Shown here: positions 37,981 to 47,165 of the stretch, in pieces | Layout of the letters: each line of letters opens with the position of its first letter | How positions within the stretch are numbered: the first letter of the stretch is position 1 | DNA from: Candidatus Latescibacterota bacterium | Lineage (GTDB): Bacteria; Krumholzibacteriota; Krumholzibacteriia; JACNKJ01 | Direction: 5' to 3' | Assembly (NCBI GenBank): GCA_020633725.1 | Contig: JACKDC010000001.1 | Coordinates: forward strand, 186,001-250,000 | DNA: 64,000 nucleotides | Notes under the pieces: model-generated | Told to the model about the DNA's origin: nothing | The model's database searches: none | What the model saw: only the letters and a program-made list of their open reading frames with translations | Made by a program: the position numbers and the translations under genes

Positions 37981-40518
37981 ATGTCCGCAGCCAAGACGAT
38001 CAAAGCGAGAGTCGCGCCGCTGTTGGCCTGCGCGCTCTGCTGCCTGCTCGTGCCGGCCGGTCCCGCCGCCGCGCACCAGGATTCGCCGGCGGGAGGCCAT
38101 GACTACCCCGTCGGGGGCAACGGCACGCTCGTGATCGACGGCAGCTTCGTGCACAACGTCGGCGAGCTGCAGATGAACATCACGAACTTCGGCGTCTTCG
38201 GCTCCTATCCCAACGCCGGGTTCGCCATGTCGGAGATGCCGTCGGCCCAGTGGCCGGCGGGCAGCGGCGTCGAGTACCTGTGGGCGGCCGGTCTCTGGTG
38301 CGGCGCGCGCGTGTCGGGCATCCCCCGCGTCTCCACCAGCGACTTCCGGATCTGGGAGTTCAGGCCTGGCATCGAGCCGATCTACACGCTCTACCGCAGC
38401 TTCGAGGGCTCGCGCGGCGGCAACCGCCTGCCCTCGCCCGCCGCCGATGACGACAACGACGGCAGGATCGACGAGGACCCGCTCAACGGCTTCGACGACG
38501 ACGGCGACGGTCTCATCGACGAGGACTTCGCGGCCATCTCGAACCAGATGTTCCGCTGCACCTACCGCGACGACCTCCCCGAGAGCTACGGCAACTCGCC
38601 CGACCACCAGCCCCTGAACCTCTACGTCGTTCAGGAGAGCTACGAGTGGGAGAACGACCGCGTCGACGACTTCGTGGGCGTCGAGTTCACGGTCTACAAC
38701 ATCGGGGAGGCCACGCTGGAGGACTTCTTCCTCGGCTTCTTCGCCGACCCCGACGTCGGCTCGCGCGCGCTGCCCAACAACTACGAGGACGACCTCGTGG
38801 ACGTGATCGACGCCTCCGCCTGCGTGAAGAAGGGCTCCCTCGAGGTGCCGGTGCGCTACGCCATGGGCGTGGCCTTCGACGCGGACGGCGACCCCGAGGC
38901 GGACACACCCGCCCTCGGGCAGATCGGCATCATGTTCATGGGCCACACCACGGATCCCTCGGGCGTCAAGGCGCCGCCGCGGGTGACGCTGCGCTCCTGG
39001 CAGGCCTTCAGCGGCAACGCGCCCTTCGAGGACGGCGGCGACCCGACGAACGACGAGCAGCGCTACGCGCTGATGAGCGCGGAGACCAGCGACAAGAAGC
39101 CCAACGTCCCGCGCGACTACCGCATGCTGCTCTCCGCCGGTCCCTTCCTGGTGGAGTCCGGGGACAGCCTCAAGTTCCAGGTGGCCTTCGTCGTGGGCGA
39201 GGGCCGCGAGGGCCTGCTGGAGAACGCCGCCCAGGCCAAGCTCACCTACGACGGCAACTGGTTCGATCTCGACGCGGACATCAACACTCCGCCCCAGGTC
39301 AAGCCCTGCGCCGAGACCCTCATCGAGGCGATCACCGAGAGCGTCGAGTGGGCGAACCCCTGCGACAGCCTGGCGCCGCCCGTGCTGATCAACAAGGGCG
39401 AGAAGATGTGGGTCAACAACGACTGCCGGATCGAGATCGACGCCAACGCGCTCTGCAACCCCGGTCTCATCGAAGGCATGGACGGCTGGTGGTGCACGCC
39501 CGGCGAGGGCGGACTCGACACGCAGATCCACTGGCTCTACGGCTCGCCGCCGCCGCCGCCCAACCTGCGCATCTGGCCCACCGAGGGCAAGAACGTGCTG
39601 TTCTGGGACAACTTCAGCGAGGCCATCCCGGACGTCAGCGAGCTCATCTACGACTTCGAGGGCTACCGCGTCTGGCGGGCGGACAACTGGGACCGGCCCT
39701 TCGGCTCGTCCATCGACAATGGCCCCAGCTCCGACCTGTGGATGCTCCTCGCCGAGTACGACATGCAGAACGGCCTGGGCGCCGACACCGGGCTGGAGGG
39801 CCTGCGCTACCAGCCCAACGTGGACGCGAACCTGATGGCCTTCTACACGGACGCGCTGATGGACAACCCGACCATCGACTCGGGCCACGACCTGCTGCCG
39901 CCCACGGGCTACACGCTGGCGGAGGCCGACACGGCCATCGCCCTGGCCAAGACGGCGCTGGGACTGCCGGGCGGAAAGACCTACTACCGCTACGAGGATT
40001 CGCGCGTTCACACGGGCATGCACTACTTCTACTCCGTGACCGCCACGGACCACGAGCGCGTGTTCACGAACAGCGTGCTCACGGGCTACGCCGAGGGCCT
40101 GAGCGGCGACCCGTCGAGCGGGTTCGTCTACACGGTGCCCCAGAGCGCCAGCCAGCCCTCCTGGGACTACGATCCCGACCAGGTCTTCGTGGTGCCCAAC
40201 CCGGCCACGCAGGAGTCCATGGCGCCCTGGGCGCTGAACCCCAACAACGACGATCCCACGGGGCTCAAGGTCGAGTTCCGTCATCTGCCGGCGGCGAAGT
40301 GCACGATCCGCGTGTACACGCTGGCGGGGGATCTGGTGAAGACCATCGTCCACGATCGCAGCGCGGACATCGCCGCTGGAGACTACGGCTCCACCGGCAC
40401 GGCGAGCTGGGATCTGGTCAGCCGCAACGGCCAGGACGTGGCCAGCGGCGTGTACGTATTCTCGGTGGAGGCCGACGGCTTCGACAGGAAGGTCGGCAAG
40501 TTCATCGTCATTCGTTGA
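37981..40518 (+). CDS. exported protein with Ca-binding-like repeats and FlgD-like C-terminal domain
   Basis: The 845-aa protein has a signal peptide (cleavage near residue 31, AAAH) and two D-rich motifs, DDDNDGRIDEDP and DDDGDGLIDEDF (about 158-185), resembling thrombospondin-type-3/dockerin calcium loops. The last 75 residues (TLAGDLVKTI...NGQDVASGVYVFSVE...KVGKFIVIR) match FlgD-Ig-like domains, which in FCB bacteria act as or resemble type IX secretion sorting signals. Between them lies beta-rich sequence I do not recognise. It lies between the receptor and PorV-like genes, consistent with a cell-surface cargo. ATG 37981 has AAAGGA upstream. Confidence 0.75.
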   Translation: MSAAKTIKARVAPLLACALCCLLVPAGPAAAHQDSPAGGHDYPVGGNGTLVIDGSFVHNVGELQMNITNFGVFGSYPNAGFAMSEMPSAQWPAGSGVEYLWAAGLWCGARVSGIPRVSTSDFRIWEFRPGIEPIYTLYRSFEGSRGGNRLPSPAADDDNDGRIDEDPLNGFDDDGDGLIDEDFAAISNQMFRCTYRDDLPESYGNSPDHQPLNLYVVQESYEWENDRVDDFVGVEFTVYNIGEATLEDFFLGFFADPDVGSRALPNNYEDDLVDVIDASACVKKGSLEVPVRYAMGVAFDADGDPEADTPALGQIGIMFMGHTTDPSGVKAPPRVTLRSWQAFSGNAPFEDGGDPTNDEQRYALMSAETSDKKPNVPRDYRMLLSAGPFLVESGDSLKFQVAFVVGEGREGLLENAAQAKLTYDGNWFDLDADINTPPQVKPCAETLIEAITESVEWANPCDSLAPPVLINKGEKMWVNNDCRIEIDANALCNPGLIEGMDGWWCTPGEGGLDTQIHWLYGSPPPPPNLRIWPTEGKNVLFWDNFSEAIPDVSELIYDFEGYRVWRADNWDRPFGSSIDNGPSSDLWMLLAEYDMQNGLGADTGLEGLRYQPNVDANLMAFYTDALMDNPTIDSGHDLLPPTGYTLAEADTAIALAKTALGLPGGKTYYRYEDSRVHTGMHYFYSVTATDHERVFTNSVLTGYAEGLSGDPSSGFVYTVPQSASQPSWDYDPDQVFVVPNPATQESMAPWALNPNNDDPTGLKVEFRHLPAAKCTIRVYTLAGDLVKTIVHDRSADIAAGDYGSTGTASWDLVSRNGQDVASGVYVFSVEADGFDRKVGKFIVIR

Positions 40519-40574
40519 GGCCAGGCCTCACCGACAAACCGCACCTGACCAAGGGACCTTGCGGGAGGTAGAAC

Positions 40575-41507
40575 GTGAAACGCACAGCCCTGCTGGCTCT
40601 GACCCTCGTCCTGTTTGCACAGGGAGCCCAGGCGCAGATCTTCGAGAAGGTGGGCACCTTCGGTGGCCAGTTCCTCAAGATCGGTCCCACGGCGCGAGCG
40701 GCGGGCATGGGCAACGGCTTCGTGGCCGTGGCCGATGACGCCAGCGCCACCTACTGGAACCCCGGCGGCCTGGTGGACGTGCCCCGCACGGCACTGCACC
40801 TGGACCACGTCGAGTGGCCGGCGGACATCAAGCTGGACTTCGTGTCCTACGTCTTCCACACGCCCTATCTGCCCGGCGTGCTGGGCCTGACGGCCCGCGC
40901 CCTGACGATGGACCCGCAGGTGGAGCGCACCATCTACCTGCCCAACGGCACGGGCCGCGAATTCGACGCCGGTGACATGAGCTTCGGCATCACCTATGCC
41001 CAGTACTTCACCGAGCGCTTCTCGACGGGCTTCACGGCGCACTTCATCCACATGGGGCTCGCCGACAAGTCCGTGAACACCTCGGCCTTCGATTTCGGTC
41101 TGGTGTATCGCATCGGCATCCGCGGCATGCGCCTGGGCATGGTGGTGCAGAACGCCGGCGGCGAGGTGGACTACGACTCCCAGCCGGCCAAGCTGCCCAT
41201 CATGTTCAAGGTGGGCCTGTCGGCGGAGGCGTTCGACGTCGGTCCGCACCACATGACCAGCGTGATCGAGTTCAGCCATCCGCCGGACAACAAGGAGCGC
41301 GCGAACCTGGGCGTGGAGTACGGGTTCAACCGCTTCTTCTTCCTGCGCAGCGGCTACAACGCCGGCTACGACGCCAACGGCCTCACCGGCGGCTTCGGCC
41401 TCGAGATCGGGACGAGCGAGCGCTCGCGGCTGCTCGTCGACTACGCCTTCGAGGATCTGTCCTACCTGGGTGGCGCTCATCGCTTCAGCGTGAGCTTCGC
41501 CTACTAG
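40575..41507 (+). CDS. PorV/PorQ family outer-membrane protein (UPF0164)
   Basis: The 310-aa protein has a signal peptide (to about residue 21, AQA) and the family N-terminal motif GGQFLKIGPTARAAGMGNGF, followed by DDASATYWNPGGL, then a barrel ending in FSVSFAY. PorV/PorQ-like proteins are FadL-related barrels; PorV shuttles T9SS cargo to the attachment machinery in Bacteroidota. A similar role here is inferred from the SprA-like and FlgD-domain genes in the same window. The GTG at 40575 has GGGAGGT upstream. A hairpin terminator follows. Confidence 0.82.
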   Translation: MKRTALLALTLVLFAQGAQAQIFEKVGTFGGQFLKIGPTARAAGMGNGFVAVADDASATYWNPGGLVDVPRTALHLDHVEWPADIKLDFVSYVFHTPYLPGVLGLTARALTMDPQVERTIYLPNGTGREFDAGDMSFGITYAQYFTERFSTGFTAHFIHMGLADKSVNTSAFDFGLVYRIGIRGMRLGMVVQNAGGEVDYDSQPAKLPIMFKVGLSAEAFDVGPHHMTSVIEFSHPPDNKERANLGVEYGFNRFFFLRSGYNAGYDANGLTGGFGLEIGTSERSRLLVDYAFEDLSYLGGAHRFSVSFAY

Positions 41508-41538
41508 GCATCGCGGATCCCAGCGACCGACGGTTGAC

Positions 41539-41570
41539 GGCCCCCGCTTCCCGTGGATGCGGGGGCCTTT
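41539..41570 (+). terminator. rho-independent terminator after the PorV-like gene
   Basis: GGCCCCCGC (41539-41547) pairs perfectly with GCGGGGGCC (41559-41567) around an 11-nt loop and is followed by TTTG. It ends the 34.9-41.5 kb transcription unit. An ATG inside the 3' arm (41557) is a false start for the next gene. Confidence 0.7.
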
Positions 41571-41586
41571 GCGACAGGAGCCTCCC

Positions 41587-43101
41587 GTGTTCGGGCACAG
41601 TTCCCTCCCCAGCCCCGCCTCCCGGCTGCTCCCGCTGCTGCTCGGCGCGGTCCTGCTGGGGACGGTCGCCGGCTCCGCGCTGGCGGAGGGCGCCACGGGG
41701 CGCGGGGACTTCGGGATCTTCCTCGAGAGCTTCAGCCAGCCTGCCGCCGCTGACGCCACGCGGCTGCTGCTGGCCGTCCAGCTCCCCGTGCAGGAGCTGG
41801 CCTGGCGCGAGGAGGGCGACAGTCTCGTCGCCGAGATCCGCTGCCGCTGGAGTCTGCACAGCCTGGGACAAGAGGCCACAGCAGTCGACGAGCGCCTCCC
41901 GCTCAGCCGTCCGCCCGGGCAGCCCCTGGCGACGATGCTCTACCTGCGCGAGGTGGAGGTGCCGGCGGGGGAGTACCGTCTGGAACTGGAGTGCGAGGAC
42001 CTCGGGCGCAGCGTGGGCGGCGTGCTGGGGCTCTTCGACCGCCATCCCCGCGCGACGATCGACGCCACGCTCACGGCGCGCGACTTCTCCGCGGGGGGGG
42101 AGCTCGGCGATCCGCTCCTCTACCGGGTGCTGGCCGATGGCGAGAGCACGCGCTTCAATCCCAGCAACGCCTTCTTCCTGGGTGAGCCGGCCATCGAGCT
42201 GCAGGCGGTCTTCGCCGCGCCCGACAGCGCCGGCCACTTCGGGCTGGCGCTCGCCCTGCGCGACGCGGCCGGCCTGACCCGCCTGAGCAAGCGCGGCGCC
42301 TGGAACTACGCACCCGGCGAGAACCTGCCCCTGCGCTTCCGGCTGCCGCTCGGCGGCCTGGAGGCGGGCAGCTACACGCTGAGCCTGGAGCTGCACGGCC
42401 CCGGCATCGGGACGAGCACGCGCGAAACCACGCTCGAGATCGTCGGCACGGGGGAGATCGCGGACGAGGAGCTTGCGCGGCGTGGCGTCGAGGCGCAACT
42501 ATTCCTCGACGGCGACACCTACCAGGGCTGGTCGCGGCTGTCGGCGCTGCAGCGCGTGCTGGCCATGGAGGCGTTCTGGAAGCGGCAGGATCCGACGCCG
42601 GACTCGGCGGACAACCCGGTCTACGACGAGTTCCTCCGCCGCTTCGCCCTGGCGCAGTCGCGCTACTCGGTCCTCAAGGCCGGGGCGCTGAGCGACCGAG
42701 GACGCATGCTCATCCGCTACGGCGAGCCGAGCAGCATCGACGCGGAGGCGATGCCGTTGAACCGCGAGGGTCTGACCAACGCGGTCCGCGGGCTGCACGG
42801 CCAGGAGGCGGTCGATCCGATGCTCTCGCCCTACGACCCCGAGTTCGTCAGCGGCGAGGGCGACCCGGGCCGCAACCGCGAGCTGGCGAGCGACCTGAAG
42901 GGGATCGGCACCGGGGGACTCATCGACTTCGGGGACGACAGCGAGGCCTACGAGATCTGGACCTACGCCCTTGGCGGCGAGCCGCTGCTGCCCGAATACA
43001 AGCTCCACTTGCGCGGCGTGAGCCTGCAGGTGATCTTCGTGGACGAGAACGGCTACGGCGACTACACGTTGCGCTACCGTTCGGAGGACTTTGATTTTTG
43101 A
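41587..43101 (+). CDS. GWxTD-domain exported protein 1
   Basis: The 504-aa protein has a signal peptide (to about residue 34, ALA) and, near residues 325-385, the GWxTD-family pattern: EAFWKRQDPTPDSADNPVYD, then a helix, then GALSDRGRMLIRYGEP. The eponymous pentapeptide is diverged to G-A-L-S-D. A middle region (about 200-300) looks like a beta-sandwich. GWxTD proteins are found across FCB-like phyla and their function is unknown. GTG 41587 follows AGGAG (41576-41580), whereas a start at 41557 would lie in the terminator hairpin. It precedes the exbB promoter. Confidence 0.72.
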   Translation: MFGHSSLPSPASRLLPLLLGAVLLGTVAGSALAEGATGRGDFGIFLESFSQPAAADATRLLLAVQLPVQELAWREEGDSLVAEIRCRWSLHSLGQEATAVDERLPLSRPPGQPLATMLYLREVEVPAGEYRLELECEDLGRSVGGVLGLFDRHPRATIDATLTARDFSAGGELGDPLLYRVLADGESTRFNPSNAFFLGEPAIELQAVFAAPDSAGHFGLALALRDAAGLTRLSKRGAWNYAPGENLPLRFRLPLGGLEAGSYTLSLELHGPGIGTSTRETTLEIVGTGEIADEELARRGVEAQLFLDGDTYQGWSRLSALQRVLAMEAFWKRQDPTPDSADNPVYDEFLRRFALAQSRYSVLKAGALSDRGRMLIRYGEPSSIDAEAMPLNREGLTNAVRGLHGQEAVDPMLSPYDPEFVSGEGDPGRNRELASDLKGIGTGGLIDFGDDSEAYEIWTYALGGEPLLPEYKLHLRGVSLQVIFVDENGYGDYTLRYRSEDFDF

Positions 43102-43134
43102 GGGTTTGGCGAGTTGGGGGGCCGCCTTTTCGAG

Positions 43135-43163
43135 TTGACACGCCCCACGACGGACCCTATAGT
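43135..43163 (+). promoter_or_regulatory. strong promoter of the exbB-exbD-exbD-tonB operon
   Basis: TTGACA (43135-43140) and TATAGT (43158-43163) are exactly 17 nt apart, the best sigma70-type match in the window. The leader is about 128 nt, and its ribosome site is AAGGAG near 43283. A weak stem (GGCG/CGCC) followed by TTTT lies just upstream at about 43107-43130 and could end the GWxTD transcript. Confidence 0.78.
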
Positions 43164-43297
43164 TGGGCTCCCTTGAGTCCGTAGTCAACCCGCCAAGCCA
43201 AAGCAATTGCAATAGCTTAGGGAAGTCCGTGCCGCGGGGCGCCCCAGGTGCGCGCCGGCCCAGGACCGCAAGTCACGCTCGTAAGGAGTAGGGATCG

Positions 43298-44146
43298 ATG
43301 AACATCAGGAAGAGTATCGCGCGGGCGTCTCTCGCGCTCGGGATCCTGGCCCTGCTGACGCTGGCGCCCGCCTTCGGCCAGGAGGCCGCCGGCGACAACT
43401 CCGGGGTCACCTACCGAATCGCACCCGGCGCCGTGGCGGACTCGGACACCACCGGCCTCGCCCAGGCCTACGCGGACTACTACTCCGAGGGCGGGTTCGA
43501 GGCCTGGTTCCGCGGCACGCGTCTCGGACGGAGCGGCGCGGGTGAGCTCTTCATCAACGGCGGCACCTTCATGTGGCCGCTGCTGGCCTGCATCGTCGTG
43601 GGCCTGGTCTTCATCCTCGAGCGTCTGTGGACGCTGTCGCGCGCCCGCGTCAACACGCGCAGCCTGATGTACGGCATCCAGAAGTCCCTGCGCAGCGAGG
43701 GCGTGGACGCCGCCATCCGCACCTGCGAGCGCACGCGCGGGCCGATCGCCGCCATCCTGCACGCAGGTCTGCTGAAGACCGCGCGCGGGCCCCAGGCGGT
43801 GGAGAAGGCCATCGAGACCGCGGGCGCCATCGAGATGGCCTTCCTCGAGAAGGGCCTGAGCGCCATCGCGGCCATCGTCGTCGTGGCGCCGATGCTCGGC
43901 TTCCTCGGCACGGTGTCGGGTATGATCAACGCCTTCGAGGCCATCGCGGCCTCCGACCAGGTGAGCGCCAAGCTGGTCGCCTCGGGTATCTCGGAAGCGC
44001 TCATCACCACGGCGGCGGGTCTGGTCATCGCCATTCCCACCAGCCTCTTCCACTCCTACTTCACGGGCCAGGTGGACCGCTTCGTGGTGGAGATGGAGGA
44101 GACGAGCGCGGAGCTGATCAACGAGCTGACGGAGCTCGGCCTCTAG
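43298..44146 (+). CDS. exbB: ExbB/TolQ proton-channel protein with signal peptide and periplasmic N-extension
   Basis: ExbB forms the proton-driven stator pentamer with ExbD and TonB. The 282-aa protein differs from E. coli ExbB in starting with a cleavable-looking signal peptide (to about residue 28, AFGQ) and a periplasmic segment of about 60 residues before the first membrane helix (about 93-113, TFMWPLLACIVVGLVFILE). The family core is present: EKGLSAIAAIVVVAPMLGFLGTVSGMI and ALITTAAGLVIAIPTSLFHSYF. ATG 43298 has AAGGAG upstream. It begins the operon exbB-exbD-exbD-tonB, with gaps of 9-24 nt. Confidence 0.9.
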   Translation: MNIRKSIARASLALGILALLTLAPAFGQEAAGDNSGVTYRIAPGAVADSDTTGLAQAYADYYSEGGFEAWFRGTRLGRSGAGELFINGGTFMWPLLACIVVGLVFILERLWTLSRARVNTRSLMYGIQKSLRSEGVDAAIRTCERTRGPIAAILHAGLLKTARGPQAVEKAIETAGAIEMAFLEKGLSAIAAIVVVAPMLGFLGTVSGMINAFEAIAASDQVSAKLVASGISEALITTAAGLVIAIPTSLFHSYFTGQVDRFVVEMEETSAELINELTELGL

Positions 44147-44170
44147 CGAGCGCCGGCGCAAGGGGACGCA

Positions 44171-44581
44171 ATGGGCCTGCTCAGCAACAAGAAGAAGCGC
44201 AAGCCGCCGGAGATCAGCACGGCCTCCATGGCCGACATCTCCTTCCTGCTCCTGATCTTCTTCATCGTGAGCACCGTGTTCAACCTGGAGATGGGCCTGC
44301 CGCTCATCCTGCCCAGCGGTCAGACCGAGTCGGCCGCGCAGGTGAGCCGCAAGAACGTGCTGGAGATCAAGGCCAACCCCGACAACTCCATCACGATCAA
44401 GGGCGTGCCCACCAAGGTCGGCGAGGTGCGCCGCATCGTGAAGGAAGCGCAGGACGCCAATCCCAAGCTGATCGTGGTCATCCAGACGGCCCCGCAGGCG
44501 CAGTACGGCGTGATGATCGACATCCTGGACGAACTCAAGATGGCGAATATCAAGAAGATCTCCATCAAGATGTCCGGGTAG
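44171..44581 (+). CDS. exbD: ExbD/TolR family protein, first copy
   Basis: The 136-aa protein has a single N-terminal membrane helix (ADISFLLLIFFIVSTVF) with the proton-relay aspartate D22, then a periplasmic domain. MADISFLLLIFF is the family hallmark. It starts 24 nt after exbB. It is probably one of two ExbD types that can share the same ExbB. Confidence 0.93.
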   Translation: MGLLSNKKKRKPPEISTASMADISFLLLIFFIVSTVFNLEMGLPLILPSGQTESAAQVSRKNVLEIKANPDNSITIKGVPTKVGEVRRIVKEAQDANPKLIVVIQTAPQAQYGVMIDILDELKMANIKKISIKMSG

Positions 44582-44590
44582 GGAGACAGC

Positions 44591-45004
44591 ATGCGAATCG
44601 AGAAACCCGACAAGCCGATGCCCGGCATCCCCACGTCGACGATGGGCGACATCGTCTTCCTGCTGCTGATCTTCTTCATGACGACGACGATCTTCAAGCA
44701 CGAGAACGGGCTCGAGGTCACGCTGCCGCGCGCCGAGGCGGCCAAGAAGCAGAAGACCGAGCAGCTCGCCCAGGTCTGGGTGGACCAGAAGGGCCGCATC
44801 TCGATCAACGACAAGCTCGTGCGCGTGCCCGACATCCAGGCCGTCATGAAGCGGCGCCTGGAGGGCAATCCGCTGCTCATCGTGTCGTTCAAGGCCGACA
44901 GCCGCGTGAAGTACGAGGTGATGAACTCCATCATGGAGGAGCTCAAGGGCATCAACGCGGTCCGCGTCGTCTTCTCCAGCGACATGGAAAGCAGCAGGCG
45001 CTAG
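44591..45004 (+). CDS. exbD: ExbD/TolR family protein, second copy
   Basis: The 137-aa protein has an N-terminal helix MGDIVFLLLIFFMTTTIF with D20 in the proton-relay position, followed by a periplasmic ExbD domain. It is only distantly similar to the first copy, so this is an old duplication. Tandem ExbD genes in TonB operons are common in Bacteroidota-like lineages; the two may form a heterodimer in the ExbB pore. It starts 9 nt after the first exbD. Confidence 0.93.
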   Translation: MRIEKPDKPMPGIPTSTMGDIVFLLLIFFMTTTIFKHENGLEVTLPRAEAAKKQKTEQLAQVWVDQKGRISINDKLVRVPDIQAVMKRRLEGNPLLIVSFKADSRVKYEVMNSIMEELKGINAVRVVFSSDMESSRR

Positions 45005-45019
45005 GACGGGGAGCGAGCC

Positions 45020-45646
45020 ATGGTCATCACGGTCCAGCAACTGGTCAAGCAAGGCTACCCGAAGCTCCTGCGCTGGGCGCTGCTGGGCGCGTTCATCATC
45101 ATCGTGAACGTGTTCCTGTTCTCGCCGCGCTACGTGCCCAATCCCTACAAGCTCGAGGAAGAGGTCTTCGAGGTGGTGGAGATCCCCGAGGACATCGAGA
45201 TCCCGCCGCCGCCGCAGGAAGTCGAGATGCCCAAGGTGCCGGTGCAGATCGAGATCTCCGACTCGGCGTCCGACGAGGAGACCATCGAGGACACCAGCTT
45301 CGACTTCGCGAGCGAGATCCCGCCGCCCGCGGCCAGCGACTTCGGCGGCGGCCCGACGCAGTTCTACGCCTTCGACGAGCCGCCCGCGCCCACCTACCGG
45401 CAGGCCCCGCAGTACCCGGAGCTGGCCCGCGAGGCCGAGATGGAGGGCACGGTGGTGGTCCTCATCTTCGTCGACGAGCGCGGCAACGTCTTCAACGTGC
45501 AGATGCTCAGTTCCACGGTGCCGCAGATCCTCATCGACGAGGCCGTCAAGGCGGCCTGGAAGTGGCGCTTCAAGCCCGGCAAGCAGCGCAACGTGCCGGT
45601 GAAGACCACGATCAGCGTCCCCTTCGTGTTCCAGGTGCGCGGCTAG
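45020..45646 (+). CDS. tonB: TonB family energy transducer
   Basis: TonB spans the periplasm and passes proton-motive energy to outer-membrane receptors. The 208-aa protein has an N-terminal membrane helix (LLRWALLGAFIIIVNVFLF, about 14-33), an acidic/proline-rich linker (PEDIEIPPPPQEVEMP...) unlike the K/P linker of E. coli, and a C-terminal TonB domain (about 125-205) with YPELAREAEMEGTVVVLIFV and WKWRFKPGK. It is the fourth gene of the exb operon. The receptor encoded upstream (34.9-37.9 kb) is a plausible client. An open GC hairpin follows the stop at 45646-45661. Confidence 0.94.
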   Translation: MVITVQQLVKQGYPKLLRWALLGAFIIIVNVFLFSPRYVPNPYKLEEEVFEVVEIPEDIEIPPPPQEVEMPKVPVQIEISDSASDEETIEDTSFDFASEIPPPAASDFGGGPTQFYAFDEPPAPTYRQAPQYPELAREAEMEGTVVVLIFVDERGNVFNVQMLSSTVPQILIDEAVKAAWKWRFKPGKQRNVPVKTTISVPFVFQVRG

Positions 45647-45794
45647 GGCCGGACCCGGCCCCGGCCCGCCCGCCGGTCGATCCCCCGTACTTTTTCCGTC
45701 GCAAGCCCGCCGCTCGGGTGTCATCATGCGGTGGAAACCTCGCGCCGCCTCGGTCGTAGGCTCGGGGTCCATCAGCCTAGGGAGGGTGCCGCCC

Positions 45795-47156
45795 ATGTCG
45801 CGCTGCCGTGCGAGCCTTCGGACCTGTCTGCTACTGCTCCTGACCCTCAGCGTCGCGCAGGTTCCGTCGGCGACCCGGGCGGAGACCCTGGACCTCGACC
45901 AGTGCCTGACCCTGGCCTTCCAGCACTCCCCGGAACTGGCCTCGGCCCGGCAGCAGCTGCTGTCCAGCCGGGCGGGAGTGCTCGGCGCCTACGGCAGCTT
46001 CCTGCCGAGCTTCAGCACCTCCATCGGCTACGGGCACCAGTTCGTGGGGCCCAAGCCGGCGAGCACCCAGTACAACACCATCACCCAGCAGTTCTTCATC
46101 CAGGACCCCATCCAGAGCCGGGACTACGAGACCTACAGCTTCAATCTCTCCGGCGACCTGACGCTCTTCTCCGGCTTCTCGCGCTGGGCGAGCCTGGCCG
46201 GGCAGAAGTTCACGCTCGCCGCGGGCGAGGCCGAGTTCGAGCGGACCCGGGGCGACGTGGAGAGCGCGGTCGTCAAGGCCTACTACGACCTGGCGCGCGC
46301 CCAGCTCCTGGTGGAGCTCAAGCAGAGCACCCTGGAAGCCAATCTGGAGCAGCACGACCAGACGCGGCGCTCCTTCGCCATGGGCGCCGTGGCCCGGTCG
46401 GACACCCTGCGCTCTGGCGTGCAGGCGGCGGAGGCCCAGCTGGGACTGCTGGAGGCACAGAACAGCCACGCGCTCGCCCGGGTGGCGCTGGCCACCTTGA
46501 TCGGCGCCGACACCCAGGCGCCGCTGGACGTGGTGTCGCCCGCGCTCGACCGCTTCGCGACCGTCTCGCGTGAGGACGCCCTGCAGGCGGCGATCGACCA
46601 CGACCCGACCCTGCGTGCGGCCGGCTTCCGCAGCGACGCCGCCGAGCAGAACCTTCGCCAGGCGAAGTCGGGGCTCTACCCCAGCATCGGCGCCAACTAC
46701 CGCTTCGGCTGGAGCAATCTGAGCCCGCCCGACGAGGTCCTCACCGTCTTCAACGAGGACTACTCCTACTCGCTCTCGCTCGGCATGAGCTGGAACCTCT
46801 TCGACCGCTTCCAGACCAAGCGCGGCATCCAGCAGGCCAGGGCGAGCTATCATCAGCAGCAGTACGCCGTGGACCAGCAGCGCCGCAACCTGATCCAGCA
46901 GGTGGAGAACATCCTGGTGACGCTAGAGAACGCGCGGCAGCGCGTGCTGCTGGCGCGCGCGACGATCTCGCTGGCCCAGGAGGATCTGCGCCTCGCCCGC
47001 GAGCGCTACCGCGTCGGGGCCGCGACCCTGCTCGAGGTCAGCCAGGCGGAGGTGTCCCTGGTGCAGGGGCGCTCGAGCGAGATCGACGGCGTGACCGGTT
47101 ACCTCAGCGCCGTGGCCGAGCTGGAGCGGGCCACCGGCTGGTCGCTGTCCCGCTAG
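45795..47156 (+). CDS. TolC-family outer-membrane efflux protein
   Basis: The 453-aa protein starts with a signal peptide (MSRCRASLRTCLLLLLTLSV..., cleaved near residue 30) and contains two OEP repeats: LDLDQCLTLAFQHSPELASARQQL (about 31-54) and DALQAAIDHDPTLRAAGFRS (about 256-275), with coiled-coil helices between strands. Such proteins form trimeric tunnels for type I secretion or tripartite efflux. No membrane-fusion protein is adjacent. Start ATG 45795 has AGGGAGGG 8 nt upstream; a longer frame start at 45726 lacks a ribosome site. An ABC ATPase follows after 9 nt. Confidence 0.9.
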   Translation: MSRCRASLRTCLLLLLTLSVAQVPSATRAETLDLDQCLTLAFQHSPELASARQQLLSSRAGVLGAYGSFLPSFSTSIGYGHQFVGPKPASTQYNTITQQFFIQDPIQSRDYETYSFNLSGDLTLFSGFSRWASLAGQKFTLAAGEAEFERTRGDVESAVVKAYYDLARAQLLVELKQSTLEANLEQHDQTRRSFAMGAVARSDTLRSGVQAAEAQLGLLEAQNSHALARVALATLIGADTQAPLDVVSPALDRFATVSREDALQAAIDHDPTLRAAGFRSDAAEQNLRQAKSGLYPSIGANYRFGWSNLSPPDEVLTVFNEDYSYSLSLGMSWNLFDRFQTKRGIQQARASYHQQQYAVDQQRRNLIQQVENILVTLENARQRVLLARATISLAQEDLRLARERYRVGAATLLEVSQAEVSLVQGRSSEIDGVTGYLSAVAELERATGWSLSR

Positions 47157-47165
47157 GATGACGCC

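Noticed and set aside
34938..38003. 1021-aa minus-strand open frame over the receptor gene
   Set aside because: Shadow; the receptor has signal peptide, plug and barrel.
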